Below, one piece after another: positions 1 to 10,432 of a stretch of DNA of 64,000 nt. The translations under genes were made by a program, and so were the position numbers. A model generated the notes under the pieces. That model was not told the DNA's origin. It did not search any database and worked only from the letters and a program-made list of their open reading frames with translations. Every line of letters begins with the position of its first letter. Position 1 is the first letter of the stretch. This stretch comes from Platanthera guangdongensis (lineage: Eukaryota > Streptophyta > Magnoliopsida > Asparagales > Orchidaceae), in NCBI GenBank assembly GCA_039583875.1, contig CM077161.1:64857885-64921884 (forward strand). Direction: 5' to 3'.

Positions 1-1906
1 GTGGCTCAATACTGGATCCACTTCCACTTTCCCTGCCTCCGTATCCCAGATCAGAGTGGCATGTGAGGGTAATGGTACTGGCGAACCTCCAATAGCTCCC
101 GCATAGCCAGGCTGACTTGCTCTGTGGTGTGCCTAAGCTACTCGCCGACCCGCATTATGTGCACCACCAGAGATGTAACTCCATCCCCATCAGCTGGATG
201 CCTTGCTCCCTCCAGAATGGTAAACCACACTTCCACCGCGGCCATATCCTTGTCGACCCTATCAAAGACCACCTGTAGCAGTAGTGTGTGTTTCTGAAAC
301 AACCTCGTCACCGATTTCTTCATCCCGTCTGCATTCGTCGGGTCGCCCAAATACACTGAAATGTGATCTGTATCAAGGGAGGCGAGTTCCCCTTCCTCAT
401 GTCGATATCAGTGGAGGAGATCGTGTTAAAGCTTACAAATGGAAAGGTCAGAGGGAGCGAGCGGTAATAAGCAGGCACAAGTCCAAGCTCATCGGGGGTT
501 AGTACATCACCCGCATCAGCATATGGACGAGAGGAGCACAACCGGCCCTGGAATAGCCCCCCTTCCAGAACTACGAAGGACTTCCCCAGTCCAGGCGGAA
601 TTGGCGATTGAGGAACCTCCGGAGGGGCGTGCCCCTGGCCCGAAGGGCTGGTGACCCGCTCGGTTGTTAGTGAGAGAAATTGGCTTCGCTCCCCTCCGTC
701 GCCTCCGCCTTCGCGGGGCGTCACTTGCGGAAAAAGGAATCAGCGGCAACGTGGCGAATCAAGCGGGAGGTGTGCTTACCTCATGGGTGACCTCGACAAC
801 GGCCGCCGAGCTGGACACCGAGAGGTCATTTTAAGGAGACCGCCTGATAATTTTCCCTTTCACCAGCCTGAAGAGGGGGCCGAGCGATCCGCATGCCATT
901 GATGGGGTGGCCTCGAGAGCCTCCTCCCTAGTCCTCTCCCTCGCGGCCACAAGGAAAACTCATATTTCCTCGGACACAGGCATCGTTCAGCTGCGGTCAC
1001 GGAGAAAGCTAAAAGGAGGCGGGATTTTTCCAAAGGCCTGATGGCATATTTATAGCATGAATGTGGGACCCACCAAAAGATTCTTTCCAACTCAGCAAAG
1101 TACTCACCGAACACGTGGGTTGGATGATTCTTTCCTATCTTGGCCAAGATTAAAAAGAGCGGGGATTGTGTACAACCTTGTGTTCGACGAGTGGGTCCTC
1201 CAGGACAAATGAGTGGACCAAGGTGACCTACCAGACGAGTGGACCAAGCCGACCTTTCCGCGGTAGAACAGCATTCGGGAGAACTCAGAATGCCCAGCTC
1301 GGTCTCCCTTAAGCTAGGTGGGCGAGCTGCGTGAGCTGGCCCACCCAACCCACGTCCGCCTGGAGTTCGTCGAACCAAGTTGGGCTTTCGCTGAACTGAT
1401 ATTGAGTTGAGATCGGCGTTCGTCTAACGGATCTCATCATTCGTCGAACAGAGCTCAGCGTTCGTCGAACGGAGCTCAGGAGTTTAAAACCCGAATTCGT
1501 CGAAATAACCTCGATAAACTCAATTCCTTTGGAAGTCCTTCTGTATAAATAGTTCTAAAGTGCCCAGCCCAACCTCCCAGAGGTGACCTGGCTTCCAGCC
1601 TGCCTCAGAGCAAGGGTCGGCAGACTGTGGCGGCCTGGCTCACGCTCGCCCAAAGAGGGAAGGCGAGCTGCGGGAGCCAGGTCGCGTATGCCCCATCGGG
1701 GTGGAGAGTTGTGGCGAGCCGACCTATAAGTCCTTGGAACCTGCCCAGTGGGGCCCAAAGGAAAAATTACATGGGTGCCCTTGCCAGGGGTGCAAATAGC
1801 TTATTAAAACAGTAGAGTCACGCTGTTGGCACACCCAGTTGGGCTGCACAGAGCTGTTCAAAATAGCAGAGGTTGGCTATTTGTTGGCCGACTTTAGAAA
1901 TCTATA
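1..1906. other. Unclassified left flank, probably repeat-derived
   Basis: I do not recognise this stretch. Its minus strand has open stretches (for example about 138-356 and 320-724) but none begins with a convincing ATG and none shows a domain I can name. On the minus strand there is a TATA-like CTATAAATA near 1043-1059 and a donor-like GAG/GTAAGC near 775, which would fit a decayed transcription unit. The plus strand has a motif array and its own TATA box at 1380-1551. Joined to 3725-3930 it forms the sequence into which the solo LTR inserted. It could be an old LTR-leader fragment; no host gene is supported. Confidence 0.4.
1380..1551 (+). promoter_or_regulatory. TCGTCGAA motif array followed by a TATA box
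   Basis: At least four TTCGTCGAA-type motifs, with GAGCTCAG between them, lie at about 1384-1505. A TATAAATA box follows at 1544-1551. The order array then TATA is the same as in the recognised LTRs of this window, so this may be the U3 of an otherwise unrecognisable LTR. Confidence 0.4.
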
Positions 1907-1911
1907 AATAG

Positions 1912-3719
1912 TGAAAGTGAGCTATTAGATCAGGAATACTCTAGCGGGGGGGGGGGGGTGATTCAGGGTTTATAAAATGTTCTTCTAATTTAATCTAGTG
2001 CAGGAACAAAATTAAAACAGCAATCCTAACAAACAGTCACAGCACAAAAGACAAAAGAAAAGAGCAATCCAGACAACACAAGAATTTATAGTGGTTCCCC
2101 TAAACTTGGGTACATCCACTCTTCTACCACCCTGGTAGGAATCCACTCAGATTTTTGATCAGGTGCCTAACACCAATGAGCTTTTGATCAGGTGCTCAAA
2201 AACCAATCCTCAAGTCTTTTGATCAGGTGACTTGCAACCAGGAATAACTTTTGAAGGGAGTTATAACCCTTTATACAGTGGGGTGGTGAGAGATGGTGGT
2301 GTCTTCTCTTTCTCAATATACAACTAAGAAGACCTGTGGATATTTGACTTTAGCACAGGCTCCCCCTGAGATATAGAATGGTTCAGATAGAAGAAGCCTT
2401 GATGCAGGGTGATAGGCCTTCAGTGGTACAGCTTTGATCAGCAGCTACTCAGGAACTTCTTTGACAGATAGTGATGTAGTTGTCCTTTGAAGTATCTTGG
2501 AGTGTTGAAGACAAAAGACTCTTGATTTTGATTATGCGTTCTTCTTCTTCTGATAGCTGATGATCTTTAGGAATATGGCTTCTTGTTTTTTAAGATTCTA
2601 TGTTGACAGACAGCAATGAATCTCTTATTTCAGACTGACTATTTTCTGTATATGTCGTCTCTCTTTATTGTGTATCTTGTTCTGTCTGTCTGCCTATCTT
2701 TCTTGTAGGAAGAAGAGAGAAAATCTCTTTTATATTTCCTGTCAAAAATGGTCTTTCGAATCTTTGAAATCCTCTGCAATCAATGCTGACAGCCTTGAGA
2801 ATAAACGACATTGAATTATTTCCCCAACTGTCCCATGGAAAAACGACAGGCAATAATCCTGGAGAAGACCTTAATCAATGCTCTGTCTAACGGTTATATT
2901 CCAGAGAATATTTGAGCATTAATTACTCAGGAATTATTGCAGTAAGAAGGGGACCGAAGGATGGAAAATAACTAAGTCTGGATTTGTCGAACTGATAACA
3001 GAAATCATCGAACTGAGTTGTTGAGTTAGTCGACCAGATGACTTTTGTTCGTCGAGCTGAGTTCCAAGATTGTCGAGGAGAGAGCAGAACTGTATTCTCT
3101 AAAAACTTTGCCTTTTCTGTGTATGGAGTTCGTCGAGCTGATATCTGGTTTGGTCGACTGAAATTCACCAAAATATTTCTGGACTTAGAATAATTTCAGA
3201 TGTTTCTTGATGAAGGTGTTGCAGTGAAATATCCAGAATTCGTCGACCTAAGAATTGGTTTCGTCGAGCTGAAGACCACTTAACTGCTGCTGGATAACTC
3301 TAGCTATTGTGGTCACAGTTTGTCGAGTTGAGAATCAAGTTCGTCGACCAAAGTCTGACTCTGGACTAAGAATAAAGAGATGTTTTCTGATCTTGAAGTG
3401 TTGAAGTATAGTGTCCAAAGTTCGTCGACCTGAGTACCAAGTTCATCGAGATCAGCTCAAAGAATTTACTCTGAGATCGTCGAGCTGAGCACGACTATCT
3501 TCGACCTGAGTTCAACGAATGTTGAACTCATTTTACTTGGTCTTTAGAAAAACTCTAATTCTTGAGTCTCTGACAGTCTTGTAGATAGCTGGTCCATGTG
3601 ATGTCGATTCTAAGGACTTGGCCTAGACTCTAGGACACAACCATGAGCCTGGCTATACATTGTGGGTCATATGATCCTAACTTAGTGAACCTAGCCCAAA
3701 TCTTACTATGGATCCAACA
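1912..3719 (-). repeat. Solo LTR of a Sirevirus-like Ty1/copia family
   Basis: Read on the minus strand it starts TGTTGGATCC and ends CTTTCA, and it parallels the LTR at 3931-5545 throughout: the GGGCTAGGTTCACTAA block, the CACCTGATCAAAAG motifs and a C-rich stretch before the terminus. It is flanked by an exact 5-bp duplication, AATAG at 1907-1911 and 3720-3724. No primer-binding site or coding sequence adjoins it, so it is a solo LTR left by recombination between the two LTRs of a full element. A TATAAAAG-like box lies near 2733-2740 on the minus strand, downstream of a TCGTCGA array at about 3000-3530. A run of 13 G lies at 1946-1958. Confidence 0.85.
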
Positions 3720-3724
3720 AATAG

Positions 3725-3930
3725 GACCCAAGGGGCACCTCATAAGGTATGCTTACCAGTGTTCAGATCTTCTTGTGTTTTTTGAGGTAGCCTTAGCTCG
3801 GCCTTTGTCTAAGGAGGGGAAACGCTCTAAGATCTTTCAGGTGCATTGTGGGACCTCCACAATGAGCCCTTGGGTCACTTCCCTTTTCTTTTTTTATTTG
3901 TCTTGAAGGAGAGAAGTAGGTGTGCGATCA
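3725..3930. other. Short unclassified segment between two copia LTRs
   Basis: These 206 bases are the continuation of 1-1906 beyond the solo LTR and form the left flank of the large copia element. I see no domain and no repeat copy elsewhere in the window. Confidence 0.4.
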
Positions 3931-5545
3931 TGTTGGATCCCTAGTTTGAATTTGGGCTAGGTTCACTAATTAGGATATCTTTTAACCCACATTGTATAGT
4001 CAGGGTCATGTCTTTAAGTCTTAGAGTTTAGGCTAAGTCATTAGGTTAAACATTCATGGACCAGCCAGCAGAAGACTTCAGGAGACTTAAGACTTAGAAG
4101 AATTCAAAGTTCAATATATAAGTTCGATGTTCGTCAAACTCAGCTCAACGATCGTCGATCGCAGATCGACGAACTCAGAATCAATTCTTTGAGTTGAGCT
4201 CGACGATAATCGAGCTCAGGTCGACGAAGTCTATTGTTCAGCTTCAACATATTCTTTCCAGTAATTTTCACTGAACTCAGCACGATGAAGACAGATTCTC
4301 TGCTCGACGAAGTTGGACCGCAGAATTGGCAAGTTATTCGCAGAATGCAGTACGCTAAGCGCAGGTCGACAAACAAGATTTCTCAGCTCGACGAACTTGG
4401 ATCTTCGGTCGACGAAATCTGTTCAGAGCTCGACGATTTCTATCCAGTGCCCGACTTAGAGTTTTTCCTTATTTTCTCTCCTTATCTTCTATATTATTTA
4501 GCAGTAATTCTCTTAGTAATTAATGCATATATTCCCCCGAATATAGCCGTTATTGGCAGAATTAATTATAGTCTTCATCGGGGTTAATTATTTGCTTAAT
4601 TTATTGGGACAGTTTGGAAACTCATTAAAGATTATATTCTCCAGCCGTATTTCATTATCCGGGCAATCAACAATCAATGCTGGGAATTCAAAATTCAAAG
4701 GAGAATTTTGACTGAGAATATAAAAAGATATCTTCTCTTTTCAGTAAAAAAAAGCAAGGAAGAGATACAAGCAGTCATACAGAGAACACAGAAACGTTCA
4801 TAATTATTCTCTGTGAGCAAACACTTTGTTTTCTCCTTGTGCTTACTGAAGAATGAAGAAGAACAACAAACCAATATCAAGAGTCTACTTCAACTTCAAC
4901 TCCAGGAACTTTCAAGGACAACAAACTCTGAATCAGTCAGAAGTCCCTGGATCATTTCAAGACAAGGCTGAAGACCTACACCCTGTACAAGGCTCCAAGT
5001 AATTTTGGAAGGAGCTTTTGACAACACCAATCCTCTAAATCTTCTCTGTTGATTAGAGAAAAGAGAAGACAACATCACCTCTCTCACCTCCTGTATAAAT
5101 GGTTTATTAATTCCCTTCAAAAGTTTATTCTTGGTTTTTGGGCACCTGATCAAAAGCTCAAAGGGTTGTGAGATCTCCCTGGAAATAGATCTTGTGGTGG
5201 CAGTCACCTGATCAAAAACCTGCTAGTTGATTCCTACCAGGGTGGTAGAAGACTGCATGTACCCAGTTTGTGGAACCACTATAAAAGTTTTGTGTCGTCT
5301 GGTTTTCATTTTCTGTGTTGTTCTTACTGTGGCTGTGATAGGTTAACTTTGCTATGTTCGATTACTTTCCTGTGATAGTTTAGTTTAGTTTACATTTTCT
5401 GTTACTACTATAATATCACTTACTTTACTCTAATATATTTGAAAACAGCCAAAAGATTTAATTACTCTATTCACCCCCTCCCGTTTAGATTAAATCAGAT
5501 GTATCCCCTTCTTTCATTGGTATCAAAGGTATACCATATCTTTCA
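3931..5545 (+). repeat. 5' LTR of the copia element
   Basis: It matches 30728-32341 over its full length with scattered substitutions. It begins TGTTGGATCC. The terminal 29 bp (5517-5545) appear to be an added segment: an inner CTTTCA end at 5511-5516 is followed by TTGGTATCAAAG and then a second CTTTCA end at 5545. Confidence 0.9.
4130..4726 (+). promoter_or_regulatory. U3 motif array and TATA box of the copia 5' LTR
   Basis: TCGTCGA and its complement TCGACGA recur many times between 4130 and 4450, often as inverted pairs around GAGCTC. A TATAAAAA box follows at 4719-4726. The 3' LTR repeats this arrangement (array about 30926-31230, TATA near 31519). The function is inferred from position. 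Confidence 0.5.
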
Positions 5546-5558
5546 ATTGGTATCAGAG
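5517..5558 (+). other. Primer-binding site, with an older copy captured in the LTR end
   Basis: TTGGTATCAGAG at 5547-5558 immediately follows the LTR and fits the 3' end of initiator tRNA-Met. A second, slightly altered copy (TTGGTATCAAAG) lies at 5517-5528, inside the last 29 bp of the LTR, and is also present at 32313-32324 in the 3' LTR. Confidence 0.75.
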
Positions 5559-5653
5559 GGGTGTTCCTTTGGTTGTACAAGCTAACACTTAAATCAAAAG
5601 ATCCTTAATAGATCTGATCTCTGTTTCCCCAGTTTTTCTATTTAGTTCACAAC

Positions 5654-6027
5654 ATGGCACAGAGCAACGATTATGCAAGCACCAGACCTCCAGTTTGTAA
5701 CTTAAATTAGTTTACCATCTGGAAGACAAGAATCAGGCTTTATATGAATTCTATTGATGAAGACATATCTAATTCTATTTTGACAGGTCACCCTCAACCT
5801 ACAGCTTCTACTACCTCTACTTCAAGAACACATGTTGTTCCACGACCTGAGTGGACAGATGCACAGAAGAAGGACAAAATAGCAGATGCAATGGCCATGA
5901 ACATCCTAGCACAGACTATGTCAGATGATATATTTCAAAAAGTGGCTGAGTGTATATCTGCCAAGGCTATCTGGGAATATCTCAACCATATGGTTGTTGT
6001 ATTAGCAGATAAGAGAAAGGACAGAAG
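5654..6027 (+). pseudogene. gag: Copia gag, N-terminal part (interrupted)
   Basis: This is the start of a Ty1/copia capsid (Gag) protein, which packages the RNA in cytoplasmic particles. The ATG at 5654 opens a frame that stops at TAG 5708-5710 and is open again from the ATG at 5744. The sequence carries the tryptophan-centred helical pattern of copia Gag, including KAIWEYL at about residue 105. Chromovirus A inserted at 6028. The same frame resumes after the duplicated AGAAG at 16812 and runs to about 16876 with a typical copia Gag continuation, then is lost at an internal deletion. No zinc knuckle remains. It cannot make a working capsid. Confidence 0.75.
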
Positions 6028-8736
6028 TGTAACGCCCTTGATTTTTTCGTTGAATGATTGCATACGCTTGATGGGCATTGCGTTGGCTCTGACTGTTATT
6101 TGAGCATGGTTTTCCCGCGGTCTTTCAAGTGGCTGTTTTGGTAGCCTAGTTGCAAGGTTCCCCAGCAAGTCGGAGCCTATTTTTGGGGACTCGGTGAGGC
6201 CTCTTAGGGAATGCATGCACTTTCTTGAGCCTGAGTCGTGTTGCTCAAAACGGGTTGATTGTATGGCATTTTGTATGCCATTTTGGAGTGAGTAGATAAA
6301 AACGTGTTTGATGGTTTTTACCCCTCAGGTGCCAAAATTATGGCTGTAGTTTCTTGTAGCAAGGGGACCTGGAGCGCATTTGGGTAACAGGGCCTGGGAC
6401 ACGGCCGTGTCCCAGGGCGTGTCGGGGTACGCGGACTGTGACACGGGCGTGTCACAGGGCGTGTCCCGGGTGTTCGACGAATTTCGGTGATAAAGTTCAC
6501 TCGACGAGTGTCGAGTGTCGAGAGAAGGGGTACACGGCCTGTGACACGGCCGTGTCACAGGGCGTGTCCCGCTCTCGACGAACTTTGCTCGACGAAATTC
6601 ACTCGATGAGTGTCGAGTGTCGAGAGAACGGGTACACGGCCTGTGACACGGGCGTGTCACAGGGCGTGTCCCGCGGCCGACGAACTTCGCTCGACGAAAT
6701 TCACTCGACGAGTGTCGAGTAGGGGTAACACGGCTTGGGACACGGGCGTGTCCCCAGGCCGTGTCCTTCTCAGGTTGTTTGACGGGTGCTGTGGGCTGTG
6801 TCACGGCCGTGTGACACGGCCGTGTAGATAGGCGTGTTCAGTGACATGGCCTGTGACACGGGCGTGTCCCAGGCCATGTACTGTTTCGAGGTGAGAAGGT
6901 TTCCCACCGCTTAAGTGACACAGCCTGTGACACGGGTGTGTCACGGGGCGTGTCACGGCAAAAAATCAATTTTTCCAGTTTTTTTGTGCCATTCATTTCT
7001 CTGATTCTGGATCAAACAGTCCAGCTCTGTCCTGGAGGAAATAAGGCCGAGACAAGAGTTTTCCTCCTCACTTATCCCTTTCTTCACCTTCTTCTTCATT
7101 CTCAAAGAGAAAGCAATGGAGAAAAGCTAAGGCAAGGGAAGGAAAGAGAGGAGCAGCCATCGGGGTGTTGTCTCGGTTCTGGAAAGCAGTGTTCTTCACC
7201 CTTGCCAATCTTATTTTCTTGTTTTTTTTGATTGTGCAAGTTTAGATAGTTTTCCCCTTTCAATTTTACTAGTTTGTTCTTCTTGTTTTGCACCTCACTT
7301 TTGTCTAAATAGGTTAGCATTGTTACTCTTACTTTTGTTTAGGACTCACAAGCATAAATAATCTTGTCTTTCAAGAATTTCCCAGTATATATGCTTACCT
7401 ATTGTTCATCTCATTTTGTCATGTTTTACCTTGGATTTCTCTATTAGTTACCTTTTTTGTTCATATAATTCGCGAGCTTGTTGTTGTGGGGTTCTCTTAT
7501 GGTGAAGTAGAGACCCAAATTCTATCAAGTTTGACATAACTTGGGCAATCTGTAGTCATGAGTGAGGACGATGAAATGAAACGGGTTTAGCTTGGATTAT
7601 GGTAAGTTTTGCGAGGCGAATTGTGAATCATGGCAGGAGCATTTGTGTGAGGATTCGGTAAGGGGTGGTGTAGTTTCAGCCTTGGTGGCCACCGGGTTTT
7701 GTTTTGTGGTGTAGAGCGCCGTTTTGGCCCCGATTTGGGCTGGCTATTATTGGTGCGTTCCACTTTAGGGCCGCCACCAAAACACCCTTGCGGAATCGAA
7801 CTTAACTGCTGCTTATGTTTCACTCGTATAGTTGTTTTTGTTATCAAGATGATGAATGGGTATATATGTGTTGCCTTTTTCTCCTGCGGGTTGAGCAGGA
7901 CTTGATGAGACTTTCAAGTACTTGGTGCGTTTTACACTTTCGGTTGGCAGTAATTGACACGTGTTTCCCACCCTGTTCTTTTCATTCATTTTATATGAAA
8001 ACTTGCTACGGGGTCGGTAAGCCCCTTCGTCATATTTTATGAACTTAATGATTTATATTGTAGCTTTAATGATTGATGAGGTGTTCTTTTTGAATACCTC
8101 AGGTGCAGGTTGTAGCCGGTTGAGCGGCTAGGTTTTGTTGGTGGCGTTTACTTGGAGCTTGCCAAGCTTTCTTAGCGAGGTAGTTCTTTACTTTCTTGTA
8201 CAGACATACATACGCCCCAATGGTTTCGTGTCAGCTTGTTGGCGCCCATTGGTGGCTTTCTTTACTTGCTACATATGAATGCTAAACTGCTAATATGAAT
8301 CATTTGGATGAGATGATGTCTACTTGCTCTTGGGAAGGATTTATGCTAGGTTGCATTAGATATTATAAAGTTAAAACAAACCTACTATTCTATGTCATGC
8401 ATACATGTTTTGGTAAACTAAGACGTATTTCCAAACCACGTAAAAAAACAGACGATTTTCTATGGTATAATAAATCTAGAGTGCTTATAGGAAAACTTAC
8501 AACTAACGTAAATTATTTTCCGCCGCGTACAACCACATTTTGCTCTACTAGGCCGAGGGATACGGCCATCAAACTCAACAGTTTTCTTGCATCTAACTGA
8601 TGATTTTACTCTAGTCTAGTAAGTGTAAAGGTTTGTCTGAGCGTGTGCAGTTATCCCCTGCACGATGTGGCATCATAACCCGTTTTTCCTCTTGCTCTGA
8701 TACGGCGTGCCCATTGAAGTGATGCGGGTTGTGACA
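6028..8736 (+). repeat. 5' LTR of chromovirus A
   Basis: Begins TGTAACGCCC, ends GTTGTGACA and matches 14015-16806. The boundary is fixed by the AGAAG duplication on the left and the primer-binding site on the right. It has a palindrome-rich array at 6375-6960 and a long T-rich R/U5 region. Confidence 0.93.
6375..6960 (+). repeat. Array of CACG/CGTG palindromes and TCGACGA motifs
   Basis: Units such as GACACGGGCGTGTC and ACACGGCCGTGT alternate with CTCGACGAA/TCGAGTGTCGAG segments. A compound unit repeats with a spacing of about 100 bp (for example 6531 to 6633). The array is dense in CpG, and open frames across it on both strands are by-products of the repetition. It lies in the U3 part of the LTR. 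Confidence 0.85.
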
Positions 8737-8737
8737 G

Positions 8738-8749
8738 TTGGTATCAGAG
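8738..8749 (+). other. Primer-binding site of chromovirus A
   Basis: TTGGTATCAGAG begins one base after the 5' LTR and is complementary to the 3' end of initiator tRNA-Met, the usual chromovirus primer. Confidence 0.85.
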
Positions 8750-8867
8750 GGAGGTTTGCTTGACAATTGGTTGGGCAAACTTTCCTTTACACACACCAAG
8801 GTGCCATCAGTACGTCTTGGCCGAAGCACGAACACTACACTCATGGCATGAACAGAAGTATACGGGG

Positions 8868-9039
8868 CATATTATGTAGTATGGGATGCATAATATGTGG
8901 TTGTATATGGATCCACCATAGGGGCAACAAGGGAGGGTTATGTAGTATGGGATGCATAACCTCACCACATGGATGCGACTAGCACGTTTTATTTTCTTCG
9001 TTGCATGCAATGTTATGTAGTATGGGATGCATAGCATTG
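8868..9039 (+). other. Three leader hairpins with identical loops and covarying stems
   Basis: Between the primer-binding site and gag, the 12-nt loop TAGTATGGGATG occurs exactly three times, each time closed by a different stem. Hairpin 1 is 8868-8897 (9 bp, CATATTATG with CATAATATG). Hairpin 2 is 8935-8962 (8 bp including one G-U). Hairpin 3 is 9008-9039 (10 bp including one G-U). Outer stem bases differ between copies but pairing is kept. This suggests RNA structure acting in the genomic RNA, for example packaging or dimerisation; the role is inference. Confidence 0.65.
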
Positions 9040-9379
9040 TGATGCGTACGACCGCTCATGGCATGCATTAAGTCCTTTTCTAGCATGCATAGCACATCAC
9101 GCATAACATAACATTGCATGAGCACAACGTGCCAAGCTAAAGATTTACATGATGACACCTGTACACTCGTGGTTTTGGGTCAAATAAATTCATGCATTCA
9201 TCGTTTAGGCACCAGTTAGTGGGATGACGGTGAGTTTTCGTAGGCTAGGCATAACATCATTCTCAAACTCTCAGAGCAAGTTAGCAGTTGATGTTCATAT
9301 TTATACATGTATTGTCTGTACATAGTAGTTGTTTGTTTGTATTGGATTTGAGCTTGATGAGGGTGAACGTGTTTGTAAG

Positions 9380-10432
9380 ATGTCGAAGCGTCTAGTGACA
9401 AGGCAGACTCCCCAATCTGAGGGGGCGTCTTCGTGCGCGCAGAATAATGCCCTGATGGATAGTCTACGACAAAGTAATGATGCTTTGACAAGGAAAGTGC
9501 AGGATGTGCAGTCCCAGCTCCAAGCTATGTCATCAGTGATGTCTGAGCTGGCACCAAGAGTGCAAGAGCCTGTCAGAGGCCCCGCTGTTTCTACTCCTTC
9601 CGTGGCGTTGATACCCCCAGTGGTGGTTCCTCCTGCGATGACTTTTATCTCGCAGTTTCAGCGACTTGGACCACCTACCTATGATGGAAAAGCGGACTTT
9701 GTGATCTTGGATGATTGGGTGATCATGTTGGAAGAGATGTTTGTCCATTCTGGCGTTACCGAGGACCAAAAGGTGATGCTTGCCACCTATCAACTAAAAG
9801 GGTTGGCTAAAAATTGGTGGTTGCGAGAAAAGGAAAGCCTAGTGGCGGGATGTTCGTGGGAACCCTTCAAAGAAATGTTACGGCGCAAGTTTCTGCCGTC
9901 CGTTCAAAGGGACTGCCTGATGAATGACTTTTTGTACCTGAAGCAGAGGAAACTCACAGTTAGTGAGTATGAAATTGAGTTTATCAAGCTAAGTCGGTTC
10001 GCTCCGACCTTGGTGACTATGGAAGCTGACCGAGTGAAGAGATTTCTTGGCGGACTCCGGAGCGATGTTCAGAAGTTCGCAAGCGATTATGGAGCGACGA
10101 GTTACACCAGTGTGGTTGAGGCTACTTTGAAGGTGGAAGCTATAAAAACTACAAAACAAAGAGGTCAGTGGATGAGGAAGGACAAGAGAAAGCTAGTGGA
10201 AGGGAAAAGCTCCCAAGAAGTTGCTGGGAGAGAGAAGGCTAAGGAGACATGTAGCTTCTGTGGCCGGTCAGGTCACCCTTTTGAGAGATGTTTCAAGCGA
10301 TTGGGAATGCAAATGAAGGAGCAGGTTCACGCCATTCAGGTTGCGCCAACCAGATACTTGGAGTGTACAAGTTGTGGGGGAAGAGGTCATGATGTGGGCC
10401 GCTGCTGGGTCAAAGATAAGGTATGCTTTTAG
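9380..10432 (+). CDS. gag: Chromovirus A Gag polyprotein, premature stop
   Basis: Gag forms the virus-like particle and binds the element RNA. The ATG at 9380 is the first in-frame start after the leader and gives 350 residues. A coiled-coil-like N-terminus (about residues 30-65) precedes a retrotransposon gag domain (about 105-235) with the conserved Trp-Trp pair in LAKNWW. Two intact CX2CX4HX4C zinc knuckles follow, CSFCGRSGHPFERC and CTSCGGRGHDVGRC. A third knuckle is split by a TAG stop (10430-10432) directly before its CGKQGH part, so the natural frame once continued. Beyond 10640 more stops and a frame change separate it from pol. The domain is well preserved compared with its neighbours. 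Confidence 0.85.
   Translation: MSKRLVTRQTPQSEGASSCAQNNALMDSLRQSNDALTRKVQDVQSQLQAMSSVMSELAPRVQEPVRGPAVSTPSVALIPPVVVPPAMTFISQFQRLGPPTYDGKADFVILDDWVIMLEEMFVHSGVTEDQKVMLATYQLKGLAKNWWLREKESLVAGCSWEPFKEMLRRKFLPSVQRDCLMNDFLYLKQRKLTVSEYEIEFIKLSRFAPTLVTMEADRVKRFLGGLRSDVQKFASDYGATSYTSVVEATLKVEAIKTTKQRGQWMRKDKRKLVEGKSSQEVAGREKAKETCSFCGRSGHPFERCFKRLGMQMKEQVHAIQVAPTRYLECTSCGGRGHDVGRCWVKDKVCF

Noticed and set aside
1..1060. A host gene on the minus strand (TATA near 1050, GAG/GTAAGC donor near 775)
   Set aside because: No conserved protein, no good ATG-led frame and no partner acceptor could be found; kept only as an unclassified region.
6325..6804. Long overlapping open frames on both strands across the palindrome arrays (also 14313-15060 and 21197-21466)
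   Set aside because: They translate the short repeats, have no conserved start or domain, and lie inside LTRs.
6375..6960. CRISPR-like appearance of regular palindromic repeats
   Set aside because: The setting is a plant retrotransposon LTR, spacers are themselves repeated, and there are no cas genes.
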